Origin: UBA6168 sp964508135
GTDB taxonomy: Bacteria > Bacteroidota > Bacteroidia > Chitinophagales > Saprospiraceae
Length of the DNA stretch: 64,000 nucleotides
Direction of reading: 5' to 3'
NCBI GenBank assembly: GCA_964508135.1
Contig: CAZDSU010000007.1
Coordinates: 1-64,000 of the forward strand
This document shows, one piece after another, positions 35,133 to 43,833 of this stretch. Both the position numbers and the translations under genes were made by a program. The first letter of the stretch is position 1; each line of letters begins with the position of its first letter. Under the pieces are notes generated by a model. That model did no database searches, was not told the origin of the DNA, and saw only the letters and a program-made list of their open reading frames with translations.

Positions 35133-36710
35133 TTATTTACCCAAGCTAAACGAAGCGCCCAAGAACAATCCAATCTCGTATTTTCCATGCGTGGGAATGT
35201 CCCCTAAATCGGTGTTGAACGCATCGCCTATCTGGTAGCCCTTGGCGAGGCGCTGCGCCCTACCGCCCATCAGTCCAGTAGAAAGGACGAGGCGCTGGCT
35301 GGAACCCAATATCAGGCTAGGCCCCACGAAAAACTCAACGGATTGGCTGTCGCCGCTGCTCAACAACGGGAACCCAAGTCCCAACGAACCGCCAATGGTT
35401 GCCTTCGGCCCACGGTAGCCGTGGAAATGCAGGAAGGAGGTCAGGGAGGGGGAGAACGTACCTTCGTTGTCACCTACGATGACCCCGTTGTTGACGGCGT
35501 AGCGCTGGCTTGGCTCAAAAAACTGCCCGAAGCTGACGCCCGCACTGGCGTTCACTTTTAGGCCGCCCCGCACTTCCATCTTCAAGTTTCTTTCCTTTAT
35601 CAAAACTGGCTCGGTGGAATCGGCGCCGACTTGGATTTTCAAAAGCTTGATGTCCAGGTTCACCTGGTCGGCGGAAGGCTTGATGGTGGTGTTGTAAGTG
35701 AAATCATTGGAAATAACCTCCGCCAGTTTCATTTGCAGTTGCACCATTTCCTGGGTGTTTGGGAGGTTGGTTGGCACGGCGGCTTTTGCTACGATGTCCT
35801 TGAGCTGGTCCCTGACGCCCCTTGCTTTTATCTGAACATCAATCATGTTTCGGGTGTATTGGCGGTATGCCTCATCTTCAAACTGGTTGCTCGTGATGTC
35901 TTTTGAAAGGCTCTCCAACAAGCTTACTTTGGCACCCAGTTCGCTCTGCTTGGATTTCAGCCTTGCCACGTTCATATCATATTGTGCAGGCAGGTTCTGC
36001 CAAGTCAATATGTCATTCAAGCTTATGGCATTGTTCTGCGATTTCAGGAAAATGGCATCGTAATATTCCTGGCACATGCTTTTGATGAGCGAGGGCCTGA
36101 TGTTGGGGTTCATGCGATATGGCTCCACATTCACCAGCGCAATTCTGCTTACTTGAACGGCTTTTTCATAAGCAGCAAGTTGGTTGTAAATTGCTGTTGC
36201 TTCCTTCATTATGACTTCAATATCCTTCATGGCCTGTTCGCTCCGTTCGGCCTGCTCCTGCAAGGTGCCTCTGTCTTTTGTAAACAGGTTTTTGATGTTT
36301 TTAAATGAAATGACACTGTCATTGATGACCATCAGTGGCTCATCGAACAAGGGAAGGCCTCCACCGAGCAAACCTTCACCTGCTCCCGGAAAGACATTGC
36401 CTAAGCCAGGCATCATGCCGCCCATAAAACCGGTCATGCCCCCGGCTCCCAGCAGCCCGCTGCCTGAATCATCGGTTGTTTCCTCCACCTTAAAATCAAT
36501 ATTGTTGGTAAATGGGTTGAACTCCGTGAGGTGTACCTGCACTTCCTGCCCTTTGCGTATCCGCAGTTTATCTACGGGGTTACCACCCTTCATATAAGTG
36601 ATGCTGTCGTTGTGAAGGTTGTAATAAATATGCAAGTCCTGGCAGTTGGCTGGCACCGAAAAAACCGCTATTAATAATGCGGCCATAATAAGCTGGATTC
36701 TATTTTTCAT
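35133..36710 (-). CDS. Secreted coiled-coil protein with C-terminal beta-barrel-like domain
   Basis: 525 residues from the ATG at 36710, with a signal peptide (MKNRIQLIMAALLIAVFSVP). Residues ~80-120 are Gly/Met/Pro-rich (GAGGMTGFMGGMMPGLGNVF). Residues ~150-330 are helical and probably coiled coil (EQAERSEQAMKDIEVIMKEA). The last ~140 residues have alternating hydrophobic/aromatic strands and a terminal YEIGLFLGASFSLGK, typical of an outer-membrane or beta-barrel-type domain. I do not recognise the family. It lies between the metacaspase gene upstream and the five-gene caspase operon, with a scaffold gap just downstream. Confidence 0.6.
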   Translation of the reverse strand: MKNRIQLIMAALLIAVFSVPANCQDLHIYYNLHNDSITYMKGGNPVDKLRIRKGQEVQVHLTEFNPFTNNIDFKVEETTDDSGSGLLGAGGMTGFMGGMMPGLGNVFPGAGEGLLGGGLPLFDEPLMVINDSVISFKNIKNLFTKDRGTLQEQAERSEQAMKDIEVIMKEATAIYNQLAAYEKAVQVSRIALVNVEPYRMNPNIRPSLIKSMCQEYYDAIFLKSQNNAISLNDILTWQNLPAQYDMNVARLKSKQSELGAKVSLLESLSKDITSNQFEDEAYRQYTRNMIDVQIKARGVRDQLKDIVAKAAVPTNLPNTQEMVQLQMKLAEVISNDFTYNTTIKPSADQVNLDIKLLKIQVGADSTEPVLIKERNLKMEVRGGLKVNASAGVSFGQFFEPSQRYAVNNGVIVGDNEGTFSPSLTSFLHFHGYRGPKATIGGSLGLGFPLLSSGDSQSVEFFVGPSLILGSSQRLVLSTGLMGGRAQRLAKGYQIGDAFNTDLGDIPTHGKYEIGLFLGASFSLGK

Positions 36711-36742
36711 AATCAATATGTTGTTTAAAATTCAGTAGGAAA

Positions 36743-36883
36743 TTATTGGGGTATTGGGGTATTGGGGTATTGGGATATTGGGTTATTGGGTTATTGGGAT
36801 ATTGGGATATTGGGTTATTGGGTTATTGATTGGGGCTTAATGTCTAATAACCCAATAACTCAATAACCCAATAACCCAATAAC
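36743..36883. repeat. 8-bp tandem repeat with inverted arm
   Basis: About ten units of nTATTGGG (36743-36825) are followed after a short spacer by about five units of the complementary CCCAATAA (36842-36883). The two arms can fold into a long hairpin. It fills the gap between the metacaspase stop and the next gene and may act as a terminator. Confidence 0.8.
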
Positions 36884-36888
36884 ACCAT

Positions 36889-38919
36889 TCAATTCATCTC
36901 AATCACGAACGTCATCGAGGAGATGTTCACCTCGGTGGCGCTGACGGAAATGGACCTGCCACCCCGTGTCATGCTATCTTCGGTGAAAAAGGAGTCGGAA
37001 AAGACCCGCTCGAATCGGTTCGACGAAGGCGATTTCGTTTGACCCCGGTGTTGGGAAACGCTGCGCAGGTCAATCGGCTGGTCGGTGGCAATCAGCTTGA
37101 ACACCTCCGTGCCGGCTGGTGGCCCGATTCCAAATGGCCGCTTCACCTCGAAAACGCCACCGGCTGGCACCACGAACTCGGCGGGTGTTTCATTAGTGCC
37201 GGGCAAGGGTATCAGCACGTTCACTTGGTTGTCGGGCTGGATGTCCAGCAGCGTGAAGTAGGCTGGCTTGTAGCCGTTGTTGGTGACTTTGATTCTGAAC
37301 GCATCACCGTATTTCAGGTGAACCGTGCCGTTTTTGTCTTTTTTGTCCTCGAGCGAGAGGTCACCTTTGGACCTTTTTGTTTTTGAATCCCAAATGATGG
37401 GGATGATTTCAAAACTGACCGGGAGTTCATAGCTTTCCAGTTCGAGGTTCCGTAAAAATTGGGCTTGCCCAAAGGCCACCATCTGCTTCACGATGCGTTC
37501 AGCCAGCATTTCGGGCCGCAGGCTTTCCTCGAAAGTTTGGATGACCATGCCAGTGTTCGTGAGCAACTGCACCGCAGCGCCCCGGCTGGCCTCGTCGCTG
37601 TACGTGAGGTTCAGTTCTGCGCCATCCCCTTCCGTTATCACTGGATATTTTACCAATCTTTCCTTCAAAATGGGCAACACGGGGTGGTTCTCTGGCAGCG
37701 AGTTTTTGTAGCGGACTTTCAGGTCGCCAAAACTTTGCTCTAACACGTAGGCCCAAGCGCCCTCCGCCACCTCCTTGTCGAGGTCGGTGTCGAGGATGAC
37801 GGTGCAGGAGGTCGCCTCGGCATTGGTCACCGTACCTTTCGCCAGTGGCATCGTATCCTCGAAGTTGCGGGTGTCAGGGGGAAATAGGCCAATCACAGCG
37901 CCGTTTTGCACACCGTGCAGCCAACCAGCTTCCACAATGACGGAGCCGGAGTCGTTCCAATGTGGCACCCTGTAAAAATTGGGCACGCCCAACATCCGGC
38001 CTCCCATGATTTCCTGGTCGAGCGTACCTTCCACTTGTGGGTTTTGGCTCGGCGCTATCACGCTCATCTCCAGTTTTATTTGCTCAAAAAGGCCCCGGTA
38101 CGTGGTGGTGGGCGTTACGGTAGCAAGCTTTTTGCTGAAAGCGTAGCTCAACGAACCCACGCCGTTGTCGGCCTCGTCCTTGGTTTCAAAGTTCAGTTGA
38201 TGCTGTGCCGCCCCGAAGAAGGCCACCATTGGGGCGAGGTTGCCCTCGTCCACAGGGTCCGCTCCGTCCATGCCCGACAGGTCGGAACCTGTTTTGGAAT
38301 TGGAAGCAACGTAGGCCGGGGAGGCCATCTTGTTCTGGGTGCCCCTTGCCTTGCCAAAGCCACGGGTGCCAGTGCCAGAGTGGCAAGCGTCGAGCACCAC
38401 TTGGAGGTTGCCCTTCGGCCCCAACTTGCGGCGCACCTCGTTAAGAAGGTTGCCCAGTTCATCGTCCCGTATCAGGTTTTCGCCTTCGTAAACGCCTTCC
38501 TCAAAATGGATGGGAGAGTTGATGGGCACGATGGCCTCGTCGTAGCCGTCCTCCTCGTCGCCGTTGTCGTCGGCTACCTGCTGCCCATGTCCGGAGAAGT
38601 GAAAATAGGCCACGCCACCGGGCTGTGCCGTGTTCACCAGGTACTGCCGAATGGCTTCCACGATGCCGTCGTGGGTGGCTGCTTCGTCCGCCAGAACATG
38701 GATTTCATCTTCCTTAAAACCCTGTGTGGCCAAGGCTTTTTTGATGAGGCCAATGTCGTTGAGCGAGCTGATTTGCTGCCAGCCCGTTTCATAAGGATAA
38801 TTGCCTACGGCAACTAGCAGGGCAGTCTTGGGAGGGTCGGCGGCGATGGATGTTGCCAGATTCAGGGCGAGCATGAATATCGCCAAAATCCATTTTGCCA
38901 AAGAAGCATTTTGTAGCAT
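36889..38919 (-). CDS. Secreted type I metacaspase-like protease with DUF4384-like domain
   Basis: 676 residues, signal-peptide-like N-terminus with the hydrophobic run ILAIFMLALNLATSIA. The caspase domain has His 111 (FHFSGHGQQ), directly followed by DDNGDEEDGYDEAIVPIN, the acidic signature seen in type I metacaspases. Cys 179 is in VVLDACHSGTGTR. Metacaspases of this type cleave after Arg/Lys and usually need calcium. Around residues 500-620 a beta domain (LKYGDAFRIKVTNNGYKPAY, FTLLDIQPDNQVNVLIPLPG) fits DUF4384. There are no TPRs and no EF-hand loop, so it belongs to a different lineage from the caspase-TPR paralogs. It is the most upstream gene of the minus-strand cluster. Confidence 0.88.
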   Translation of the reverse strand: MLQNASLAKWILAIFMLALNLATSIAADPPKTALLVAVGNYPYETGWQQISSLNDIGLIKKALATQGFKEDEIHVLADEAATHDGIVEAIRQYLVNTAQPGGVAYFHFSGHGQQVADDNGDEEDGYDEAIVPINSPIHFEEGVYEGENLIRDDELGNLLNEVRRKLGPKGNLQVVLDACHSGTGTRGFGKARGTQNKMASPAYVASNSKTGSDLSGMDGADPVDEGNLAPMVAFFGAAQHQLNFETKDEADNGVGSLSYAFSKKLATVTPTTTYRGLFEQIKLEMSVIAPSQNPQVEGTLDQEIMGGRMLGVPNFYRVPHWNDSGSVIVEAGWLHGVQNGAVIGLFPPDTRNFEDTMPLAKGTVTNAEATSCTVILDTDLDKEVAEGAWAYVLEQSFGDLKVRYKNSLPENHPVLPILKERLVKYPVITEGDGAELNLTYSDEASRGAAVQLLTNTGMVIQTFEESLRPEMLAERIVKQMVAFGQAQFLRNLELESYELPVSFEIIPIIWDSKTKRSKGDLSLEDKKDKNGTVHLKYGDAFRIKVTNNGYKPAYFTLLDIQPDNQVNVLIPLPGTNETPAEFVVPAGGVFEVKRPFGIGPPAGTEVFKLIATDQPIDLRSVSQHRGQTKSPSSNRFERVFSDSFFTEDSMTRGGRSISVSATEVNISSMTFVIEMN

Positions 38920-38953
38920 GGCAGCACTGTTTTACAAATGGTTAAATTCCGGT

Positions 38954-39072
38954 GCAATAGGTTTTGTGATAAGGGGGCTTGGGGGGCGGAACGCCCCCCA
39001 AAGCTCTCTCCCCCGACGAGCCGCCGAAGGCGGTGAGGAGGGGCAAAATCACGTTTGTACAATTCCTATTGC
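38954..39072. mobile_element. MITE-like palindromic element, copy 5
   Basis: Ends GCAATAGG (38954 onward) and CCTATTGC (to about 39072) are inverted. Internal stems GGGGGGCGGAACGCCCCCC and the CCCCCGACGAGCCGCC segment are shared with copies 1, 2 and 6. It lies between the divergent metacaspase and sigma-factor genes. Confidence 0.6.
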
Positions 39073-39103
39073 CGTTGAGTAATTTTGGCTTTTGGGGTTG
39101 GAA

Positions 39104-39772
39104 ATGTATACAAGTTTTGCGTTTTGGTTATCACACTTCCCATATTTTTTAAAAAAACAATTGCCGTGCAGCAATCCCGTGCGATATTGCATTATCAAAA
39201 ATGAATTGCAAGACGAAACCTTGATTCCTAACGACGATGATATCATCCGTGGCTGTCGCAGGGGCGACCGTAAAGCACAACAAGCACTGTATGAAAAGTA
39301 CAAGCCTATGCTTTTTGGTATCTGCATGCGCTATGCCTCCGGCTGGCACGAGGCCGAGGACTGGCTGCAAGATGGGTTGGTGCGCATCTTCACCAACCTC
39401 TACCAGTACCAACCGACCGGCGCCTTCGGCGCTTGGCTCCGCCGGGTGATGGTGAACACGGCGCTGGAGCAGCTACGCAAACGCAAGCGGATGTTCCAAA
39501 CCGATGAAATCCAGGAAGTTGCGGACAGCTACGAGGCAGACGAAAACCTCTTTGCCAAGTACAGGGAAGAGGCGATGGTGCAGATGCTCCAGCGGCTGCC
39601 GGAGGGCTATCGGGCGGTGTTCAACCTCTACGTGATGGAAGAATACTCCCACCGGGAAATTGGCGAAATGCTCGGCATTGCCGAAAGCGCCTCCCGCTCA
39701 CAGCTTTCTAGGGCAAAGGACATGCTCCGCAAAATGCTGGAAAAATCAATAGGGGCGGTTATCAATGATTAA
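39104..39772 (+). CDS. ECF-type RNA polymerase sigma factor (sigma-70 family)
   Basis: Region 2 is clear (ALYEKYKPMLFGICMRYASG, EAEDWLQDGLVRIFTNLYQY), as is region 4 with its helix-turn-helix (LPEGYRAVFNLYVMEEYSHR, EIGEMLGIAESASRSQLSRA). The start is uncertain. The ATG at 39104 gives 222 residues with an odd aromatic N-terminus. A TTG at 39206 (before QDETLIPNDDD) would give the usual ~188-residue size and may be correct. The downstream gene at 39813 encodes a membrane protein with a short cytoplasmic segment and is the likely anti-sigma partner. The targets are unknown. Confidence 0.85.
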   Translation: MYTSFAFWLSHFPYFLKKQLPCSNPVRYCIIKNELQDETLIPNDDDIIRGCRRGDRKAQQALYEKYKPMLFGICMRYASGWHEAEDWLQDGLVRIFTNLYQYQPTGAFGAWLRRVMVNTALEQLRKRKRMFQTDEIQEVADSYEADENLFAKYREEAMVQMLQRLPEGYRAVFNLYVMEEYSHREIGEMLGIAESASRSQLSRAKDMLRKMLEKSIGAVIND

Positions 39773-39812
39773 TGGTGAATGGGACAATCCAAAGCAATCC
39801 AACAATCCGAAA

Positions 39813-41093
39813 ATGACTGAAAATCAATACAACGACAACCTCGAACAGTTCTTCAAGGCGAACTTGGAGAAGTACGCCCAGGCGCCTTCCGGCGACTTCT
39901 GGGAGCGGATGGAACCGGTTATTCCGGCGAAGCCGAGGTTCTGGAGTGGCAAAATAGCCACCGTTGGCAAATGGGTTGGGCTTGGCCTGCTGATGGCAGC
40001 GTTGGCGTTGCTGCTGCTGCTCTGGCGCAACGACCGGGCGAAGGTGGCCAAGTTGTCCAAGACCGTGGCGCAGCAGCAGCAGCAAATCGAGCAACTGGGC
40101 GAAACAGCAAGGGATGCAGCGCCGGTTGGAACTGTCCAATCGCAGGACGTGAAGCCATCCACTGCCTTCGGCGACGCTTCGCAAAGCCCAACTACATCGG
40201 CTCCGCAAGTGGCAACTGGCGGCCCAGTTATTACCCAAAAAGACAAAACCACGAAGGCCGGTGATGCTGCCGCAGCATTTTCATCCAAAGCAAAAAAAGC
40301 TGCACAAACTGGGGGTGGAAACAAGCAATCGAAGGAATTGGCGGAAGCGCATATCCTTGAAAATCAGGAAGTTGCAAAGGAGGTGACCCCCTCGATTGCC
40401 GAGATGGAAGCTACCGTTTCCAACGAGAATTTGGCGGACCAATCAGCGGCTGCACTAGATGAGGACACCCGCACTACGTTGCCAATTCCAGCATTCCTAG
40501 CTTTCAGGATCACCCAATTTTCCTCGAAGTCAAAACATGCACTCTCCTTTAAATACAGGGTCAATCGGCCACAGAAACCCTTCCCGAGATTTTCCATCGA
40601 GAGCGGCGCAACCGCCTATTTTATGCCGATGGGCCACCTTTTTACGCAGGACAGCCTGTTCACCGGGAGTTCGAGGATTTCTTCCAAGGTTGGGGTTTTG
40701 TTGAGTTATGAATTGAACCCCCGTTTGGCATTTCAAACAGGTTATCAGTACAAAAATATCCAGGCGGAAAAGCTCGTGCTGCGCTACAACAGCTTCCCGT
40801 TTTTGGTGCGGCGGCAATGGGCCTGGAGCCGTCGGGTGCAGTTGGAAGCCAAAACTGGCCTCACGCTCAACTCGCTGCTGAACGCCAGCACTCAATCCGA
40901 TGGCCTTGCCGTGAAGGGGCTGAAACCAACCTGGCTCGGCTTGCATGGCAGCTTCGGCATCACTGTGCCAGTGGGCGAGCGATTGACCTTCACCACTGGC
41001 CCATCGCTAGGCTTCACCCTCACCCGCATCGCCGACATGCGGCGCACTTGGGAGGCTGGACTTGGATTGGGCCTTCGTTACCATTTTTGGTAA
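39813..41093 (+). CDS. Putative anti-sigma/outer-membrane beta-barrel fusion protein
   Basis: 426 residues from the ATG at 39813 (MTENQYNDNLEQFF); an in-frame ATG 48 bp upstream overlaps the sigma gene. The N-terminal ~50 residues are soluble (SGDFWERMEPVIP). One TM helix follows (VGLGLLMAALALLLLLW), then a Gln-rich coiled coil (QQQQQIEQL) and a long Ala/Thr/Lys-rich linker. The last ~190 residues look like an outer-membrane beta-barrel (AFQTGYQYKNIQAEKLVLRY, terminal GLGLGLRYHFW). Such a layout could link the outer membrane to the sigma factor encoded just before it. The anti-sigma role is inferred from position and topology. Confidence 0.65.
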   Translation: MTENQYNDNLEQFFKANLEKYAQAPSGDFWERMEPVIPAKPRFWSGKIATVGKWVGLGLLMAALALLLLLWRNDRAKVAKLSKTVAQQQQQIEQLGETARDAAPVGTVQSQDVKPSTAFGDASQSPTTSAPQVATGGPVITQKDKTTKAGDAAAAFSSKAKKAAQTGGGNKQSKELAEAHILENQEVAKEVTPSIAEMEATVSNENLADQSAAALDEDTRTTLPIPAFLAFRITQFSSKSKHALSFKYRVNRPQKPFPRFSIESGATAYFMPMGHLFTQDSLFTGSSRISSKVGVLLSYELNPRLAFQTGYQYKNIQAEKLVLRYNSFPFLVRRQWAWSRRVQLEAKTGLTLNSLLNASTQSDGLAVKGLKPTWLGLHGSFGITVPVGERLTFTTGPSLGFTLTRIADMRRTWEAGLGLGLRYHFW

Positions 41094-41105
41094 AAAAACC
41101 TTGAT

Positions 41106-41245
41106 TATACTTCGCACTAATAGGTTTTGTGCAAATAGGGGTTTGGGGCGGAACGCCCCAAAAGCCCCTCTCCCCCGACGAGCCGCCGGAGGCGGCGAGG
41201 AGGGGCAAAATGCGATTTGCACAAAACCTATTAGTGCAGAGTATA
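41106..41245. mobile_element. MITE-like palindromic element, copy 6
   Basis: Near-perfect ~30-bp terminal inverted repeats (41106-41136 and ~41216-41245, including CACTAATAGGTTTTGTGCAA) and a core with GGGGCGGAACGCCCC and GCCGCCGGAGGCGGC. It is the same length as copy 2 and in opposite orientation. It ends 28 bp before the ATG of the next gene, so it supplies that gene's upstream region. Confidence 0.75.
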
Positions 41246-41272
41246 TCAATGCCTTATAAACTCGCTTTGAAA

Positions 41273-41971
41273 ATGAAAAAATTATCGCTCTTTCTCTTGG
41301 TTGGGTTACCGATGTTTGTTTTTGGGCAAAAAAACGCCAATCTAGAAGTTGGTACTGGTCTCAATTTTACTGACTATTCCAACAAAATCGCCAAAACAGA
41401 TGGTCGTTTGAACTATGATTTTGGCTTGGCCATGACCCTGCCGATGAAGCACCCCAACCGGGAATGGGTGTTGGGTTTGCGCTTCATGGCTTATGGCGAC
41501 AAGTACGCTAGCGAACTACGGTGGGGCACGCAACACAATGGACAAGGTGGTTTTGACCCCAATTTGCCATCTGGCGAACTGGCAAATAGTATCAAATCCA
41601 AAAGCAGCTACTTCTATTTCGAACTGCCCGTTGGCATCCGCCAATACCTGACCAGTGCCAACACTCGGATCTTCGTGCAAGCCACTGCTGGGCCGTCCTA
41701 TTTTCTGAATGGACGCATCCAAAGTTCCTATGGATACAATGATGGCAGCTCTCAAACTGGCACAAATGCTGATAACGCTATCAACTACCGCACGGTGAAC
41801 ATCATTGCAGGTGTTGGACTTGGGCTTGAGGTTCCGGTCAACGAGAAGCTACAGATTCAATGCTTGTCACATGGGCAGTCGCAGTTGCTGAACATCGCGA
41901 GCAACTCACAAACAGGCTCAAAATGGTACGCTTTCGGCCTTCGTGCGGGCCTTCGTTACCGATTATTTTGA
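41273..41971 (+). CDS. Outer-membrane beta-barrel protein
   Basis: 232 residues from the ATG at 41273, which opens a signal peptide (MKKLSLFLLVGLPMFVFGQ). The longer frame would run back into the MITE-like element and is rejected. Alternating strands (LEVGTGLNFTDYS, FYFELPVGIRQYL, IIAGVGLGLEVPV) and a C-terminal aromatic residue (GLRAGLRYRLF) fit a small 8-stranded outer-membrane barrel. Its last strand resembles that of the preceding fusion protein, so the two barrels may be paralogs. No enzymatic motif is seen. Confidence 0.75.
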   Translation: MKKLSLFLLVGLPMFVFGQKNANLEVGTGLNFTDYSNKIAKTDGRLNYDFGLAMTLPMKHPNREWVLGLRFMAYGDKYASELRWGTQHNGQGGFDPNLPSGELANSIKSKSSYFYFELPVGIRQYLTSANTRIFVQATAGPSYFLNGRIQSSYGYNDGSSQTGTNADNAINYRTVNIIAGVGLGLEVPVNEKLQIQCLSHGQSQLLNIASNSQTGSKWYAFGLRAGLRYRLF

Positions 41972-42121
41972 ATAAACACCCAGTTTAAAATCAGCGCTGA
42001 CAGCTACAAACATGCTGCCAGCGCTTTCTTTTGGTTAAAATCAAAATCCCCATCTTTGCTCCAGAATTGAACATTCAACCACGGCTCCGACTGCCACCTG
42101 CCATCTGTCTAACTGCCAACT

Positions 42122-43129
42122 ATGATATCCATCCTCCTGCCCACCTACAACACCGCCCCGTACCTGGCGGAGTGCCTCGACAGCATCTTGGCGCAAACGG
42201 AGCAGGATTGGGAGCTCATCGCCGTTAACAACTTTTCCACCGACGCCAGCCCCGACATCCTGCAAGCATACTCCGAACGAGACAGCCGCATCCGATTTTT
42301 TCACAACGACGATGTCATGGGCAAAACGGGCGTGTCGCCTGCCATGCGCTTTGCTTTTCGGCAGGCCAGGGGGCCTATCATTACCCGCATGGACAGCGAC
42401 GACATCATGCCGCCCAACCGCCTTTTTTCGATGAAAAAAATGCTGCTGGAAAATGGCCCCGGCCATGTGGCAACAGGAGCTGTTCGGTTTTTTGGGGAAG
42501 ATGGGGTGGGGGAGGGGTTCCGCCGCTACGAGGCTTGGCTGAACGAACTGGCCGCCACTGGTCGCCACTTCGCTGAAATTTACCGGGAGAACGTGCTGCC
42601 CTCGCCCTGCTGGATGGCTTGGCGAAGCGACCTCGTGCTGGCCGCCGCTTTCGAGGAGGACACATACCCCGAAGATTATGACTTGACCTTCCGGCTGCGC
42701 CATGCTGGCTGCCGCATCGTTGCCACTGCGGAGTTGCTCCACCACTGGCGGGAGCGCCCCGACCGTACCTCCCGCATTGACGAAAAATACCTAGACAACA
42801 GCTATCTCGACCTGAAGACCCGATGGTTCCTGCGCAGCGACCACGACCCTGCCCGACCTCTCGTGCTCTGGGGTGCTGGGCGCAAGGGCAAGCGGCTAGC
42901 AGCTCTGCTGCGCACATGCGGCGTACCGTTTCGGTGGGTCTGCGACCAGCCCTCCAAGTGGGGTCATGTGGTCAGCGGCGTGGCGATGGAAAGTTTTGAA
43001 GTGCTGGCGCAACTTCCTGATGCACAGGTGATTATTGCCGTGGCTGCGCCTAATGGACAGGGCGATATTCAGGTTTTTTTGGAAAAGTACGGCAAGGTGA
43101 CGGGGCGGGATTTTTGGTTTTTTTGTTGA
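42122..43129 (+). CDS. Family 2 glycosyltransferase with C-terminal Rossmann-like domain
   Basis: 335 residues. The N-terminal GT-A fold starts MISILLPTYNTAPYLAECLD and has the metal-binding MDSDD motif at about residue 90. The central part (SPCWMAWRSDLVLAAAFEED, YPEDYDLTFRLRHAG) contains the acceptor-side EDYDL motif typical of GT2 enzymes. The last ~95 residues (LVLWGAGRKGKRLAALLRTC, QVIIAVAAPNGQGDI) form a nucleotide-binding-like Rossmann unit. It probably transfers a sugar in the cytoplasm for surface polysaccharide or lipid; donor and acceptor are unknown. It stands alone, 150 bp from its upstream neighbour. Confidence 0.85.
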   Translation: MISILLPTYNTAPYLAECLDSILAQTEQDWELIAVNNFSTDASPDILQAYSERDSRIRFFHNDDVMGKTGVSPAMRFAFRQARGPIITRMDSDDIMPPNRLFSMKKMLLENGPGHVATGAVRFFGEDGVGEGFRRYEAWLNELAATGRHFAEIYRENVLPSPCWMAWRSDLVLAAAFEEDTYPEDYDLTFRLRHAGCRIVATAELLHHWRERPDRTSRIDEKYLDNSYLDLKTRWFLRSDHDPARPLVLWGAGRKGKRLAALLRTCGVPFRWVCDQPSKWGHVVSGVAMESFEVLAQLPDAQVIIAVAAPNGQGDIQVFLEKYGKVTGRDFWFFC

Positions 43130-43246
43130 GGGTGCCAGCCAAGTTTCAAAGCTTCCAGTGGAACGACAATCAAGCGTACTTTTGGGCTTCAATGTTAAGT
43201 TTTTGCTTCCAATGAAAACTTAACATTAAATAATTGTAACCTCCCG

Positions 43247-43254
43247 TAATTTTG
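43247..43254 (+). promoter_or_regulatory. Bacteroidota -7 element of the histone-H1-like gene
   Basis: TAATTTTG is an exact TAnnTTTG match 43 bp before the ATG at 43297. No clear -33 TTG is seen at the right distance. Confidence 0.5.
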
Positions 43255-43296
43255 CGCCGAATTTCAATCATATCAAAAGTTAAAAATCAACAGTTT

Positions 43297-43602
43297 ATGG
43301 GAAAATTATCTGCTTCAATTGACAAAAAGGTGCTAAAAGACCGACCAGATTTGATGGCTTTCTTAAAAGACGTGCAAGCTAAAACCGCCGCATTCGAAAA
43401 ACTCAAGGTACAAAAGGACACCGCAAAGGCTGAATTGAAGCTCGCCACCAAGGCATTGAAGAAACAACTGAAAAGCAAACCGCCAAAGAAGGAAGTTACC
43501 AAAAAAACTGCAAAGCCGACCGTAACACCAAAAGCGGTTGCGCCAAAAGCTGCCAGCAAGCCTAAAGTGAAAAAAGCTGGCAAGAAAGCAGTATCAGCAT
43601 GA
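43297..43602 (+). CDS. Lysine-rich histone-H1-like DNA-binding protein
   Basis: 101 residues from the ATG at 43297. A helical N-terminal half (LMAFLKDVQAKTAAFEKLKV) is followed by a Lys/Ala/Pro-rich tail (KKEVTKKTAKPTVTPKAVAP, KAASKPKVKKAGKKAVSA). This is the composition of bacterial histone-H1-like (Hc1-type) proteins, which bind DNA non-specifically. An exact TAnnTTTG promoter element lies upstream. Low complexity makes the family call cautious. Confidence 0.65.
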   Translation: MGKLSASIDKKVLKDRPDLMAFLKDVQAKTAAFEKLKVQKDTAKAELKLATKALKKQLKSKPPKKEVTKKTAKPTVTPKAVAPKAASKPKVKKAGKKAVSA

Positions 43603-43642
43603 ATTGCAGAATCTTAAAAGCGGAGTTTTGACAAGCAAATCC

Positions 43643-43801
43643 CTACCCCAACCCCTTCACCAACACCCACGCCACCAATAAATTTGGTGCCCAGCAAAGC
43701 CAGGCCACGAGGCGGTAGGCAGGTACGAAATCGCCTTGGTGTGCCATGATGAGCAAGGGTAGCCAAAGCCGTATCAGTGGTGGCAAATGTTGAGTACAGC
43801 G
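43643..43801 (-). pseudogene. Remnant of the C-terminus of a membrane protein
   Basis: A minus-strand frame with no start, bounded by a TGA at 43802, reads as hydrophobic segments (LIRLWLPLLIMAHQGDFVPA, YRLVAWLCWAPNLLVAWVLV) before a stop. It looks like the end of a polytopic membrane protein whose front part is gone. It lies between the histone-like gene and the toxin gene. I cannot name the family, and it may be chance. Confidence 0.3.
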
Positions 43802-43833
43802 TCACTTGCGAATGCTTGCGTTGCATATTTAAC

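Noticed and set aside
36743..36883. Possible CRISPR array
   Set aside because: Units are 8 bp and contiguous with no spacers, and no cas gene is in the window.
2..38919. The caspase cluster as a cytoplasmic anti-phage defence island
   Set aside because: All complete caspase and CHAT proteins have signal peptides, and no nuclease, reverse transcriptase, CRISPR or known defence sensor is encoded nearby.
41129..41272. N-terminal extension of the beta-barrel protein at 41273
   Set aside because: The extension is translated from the MITE-like element; the ATG at 41273 opens a proper signal peptide.
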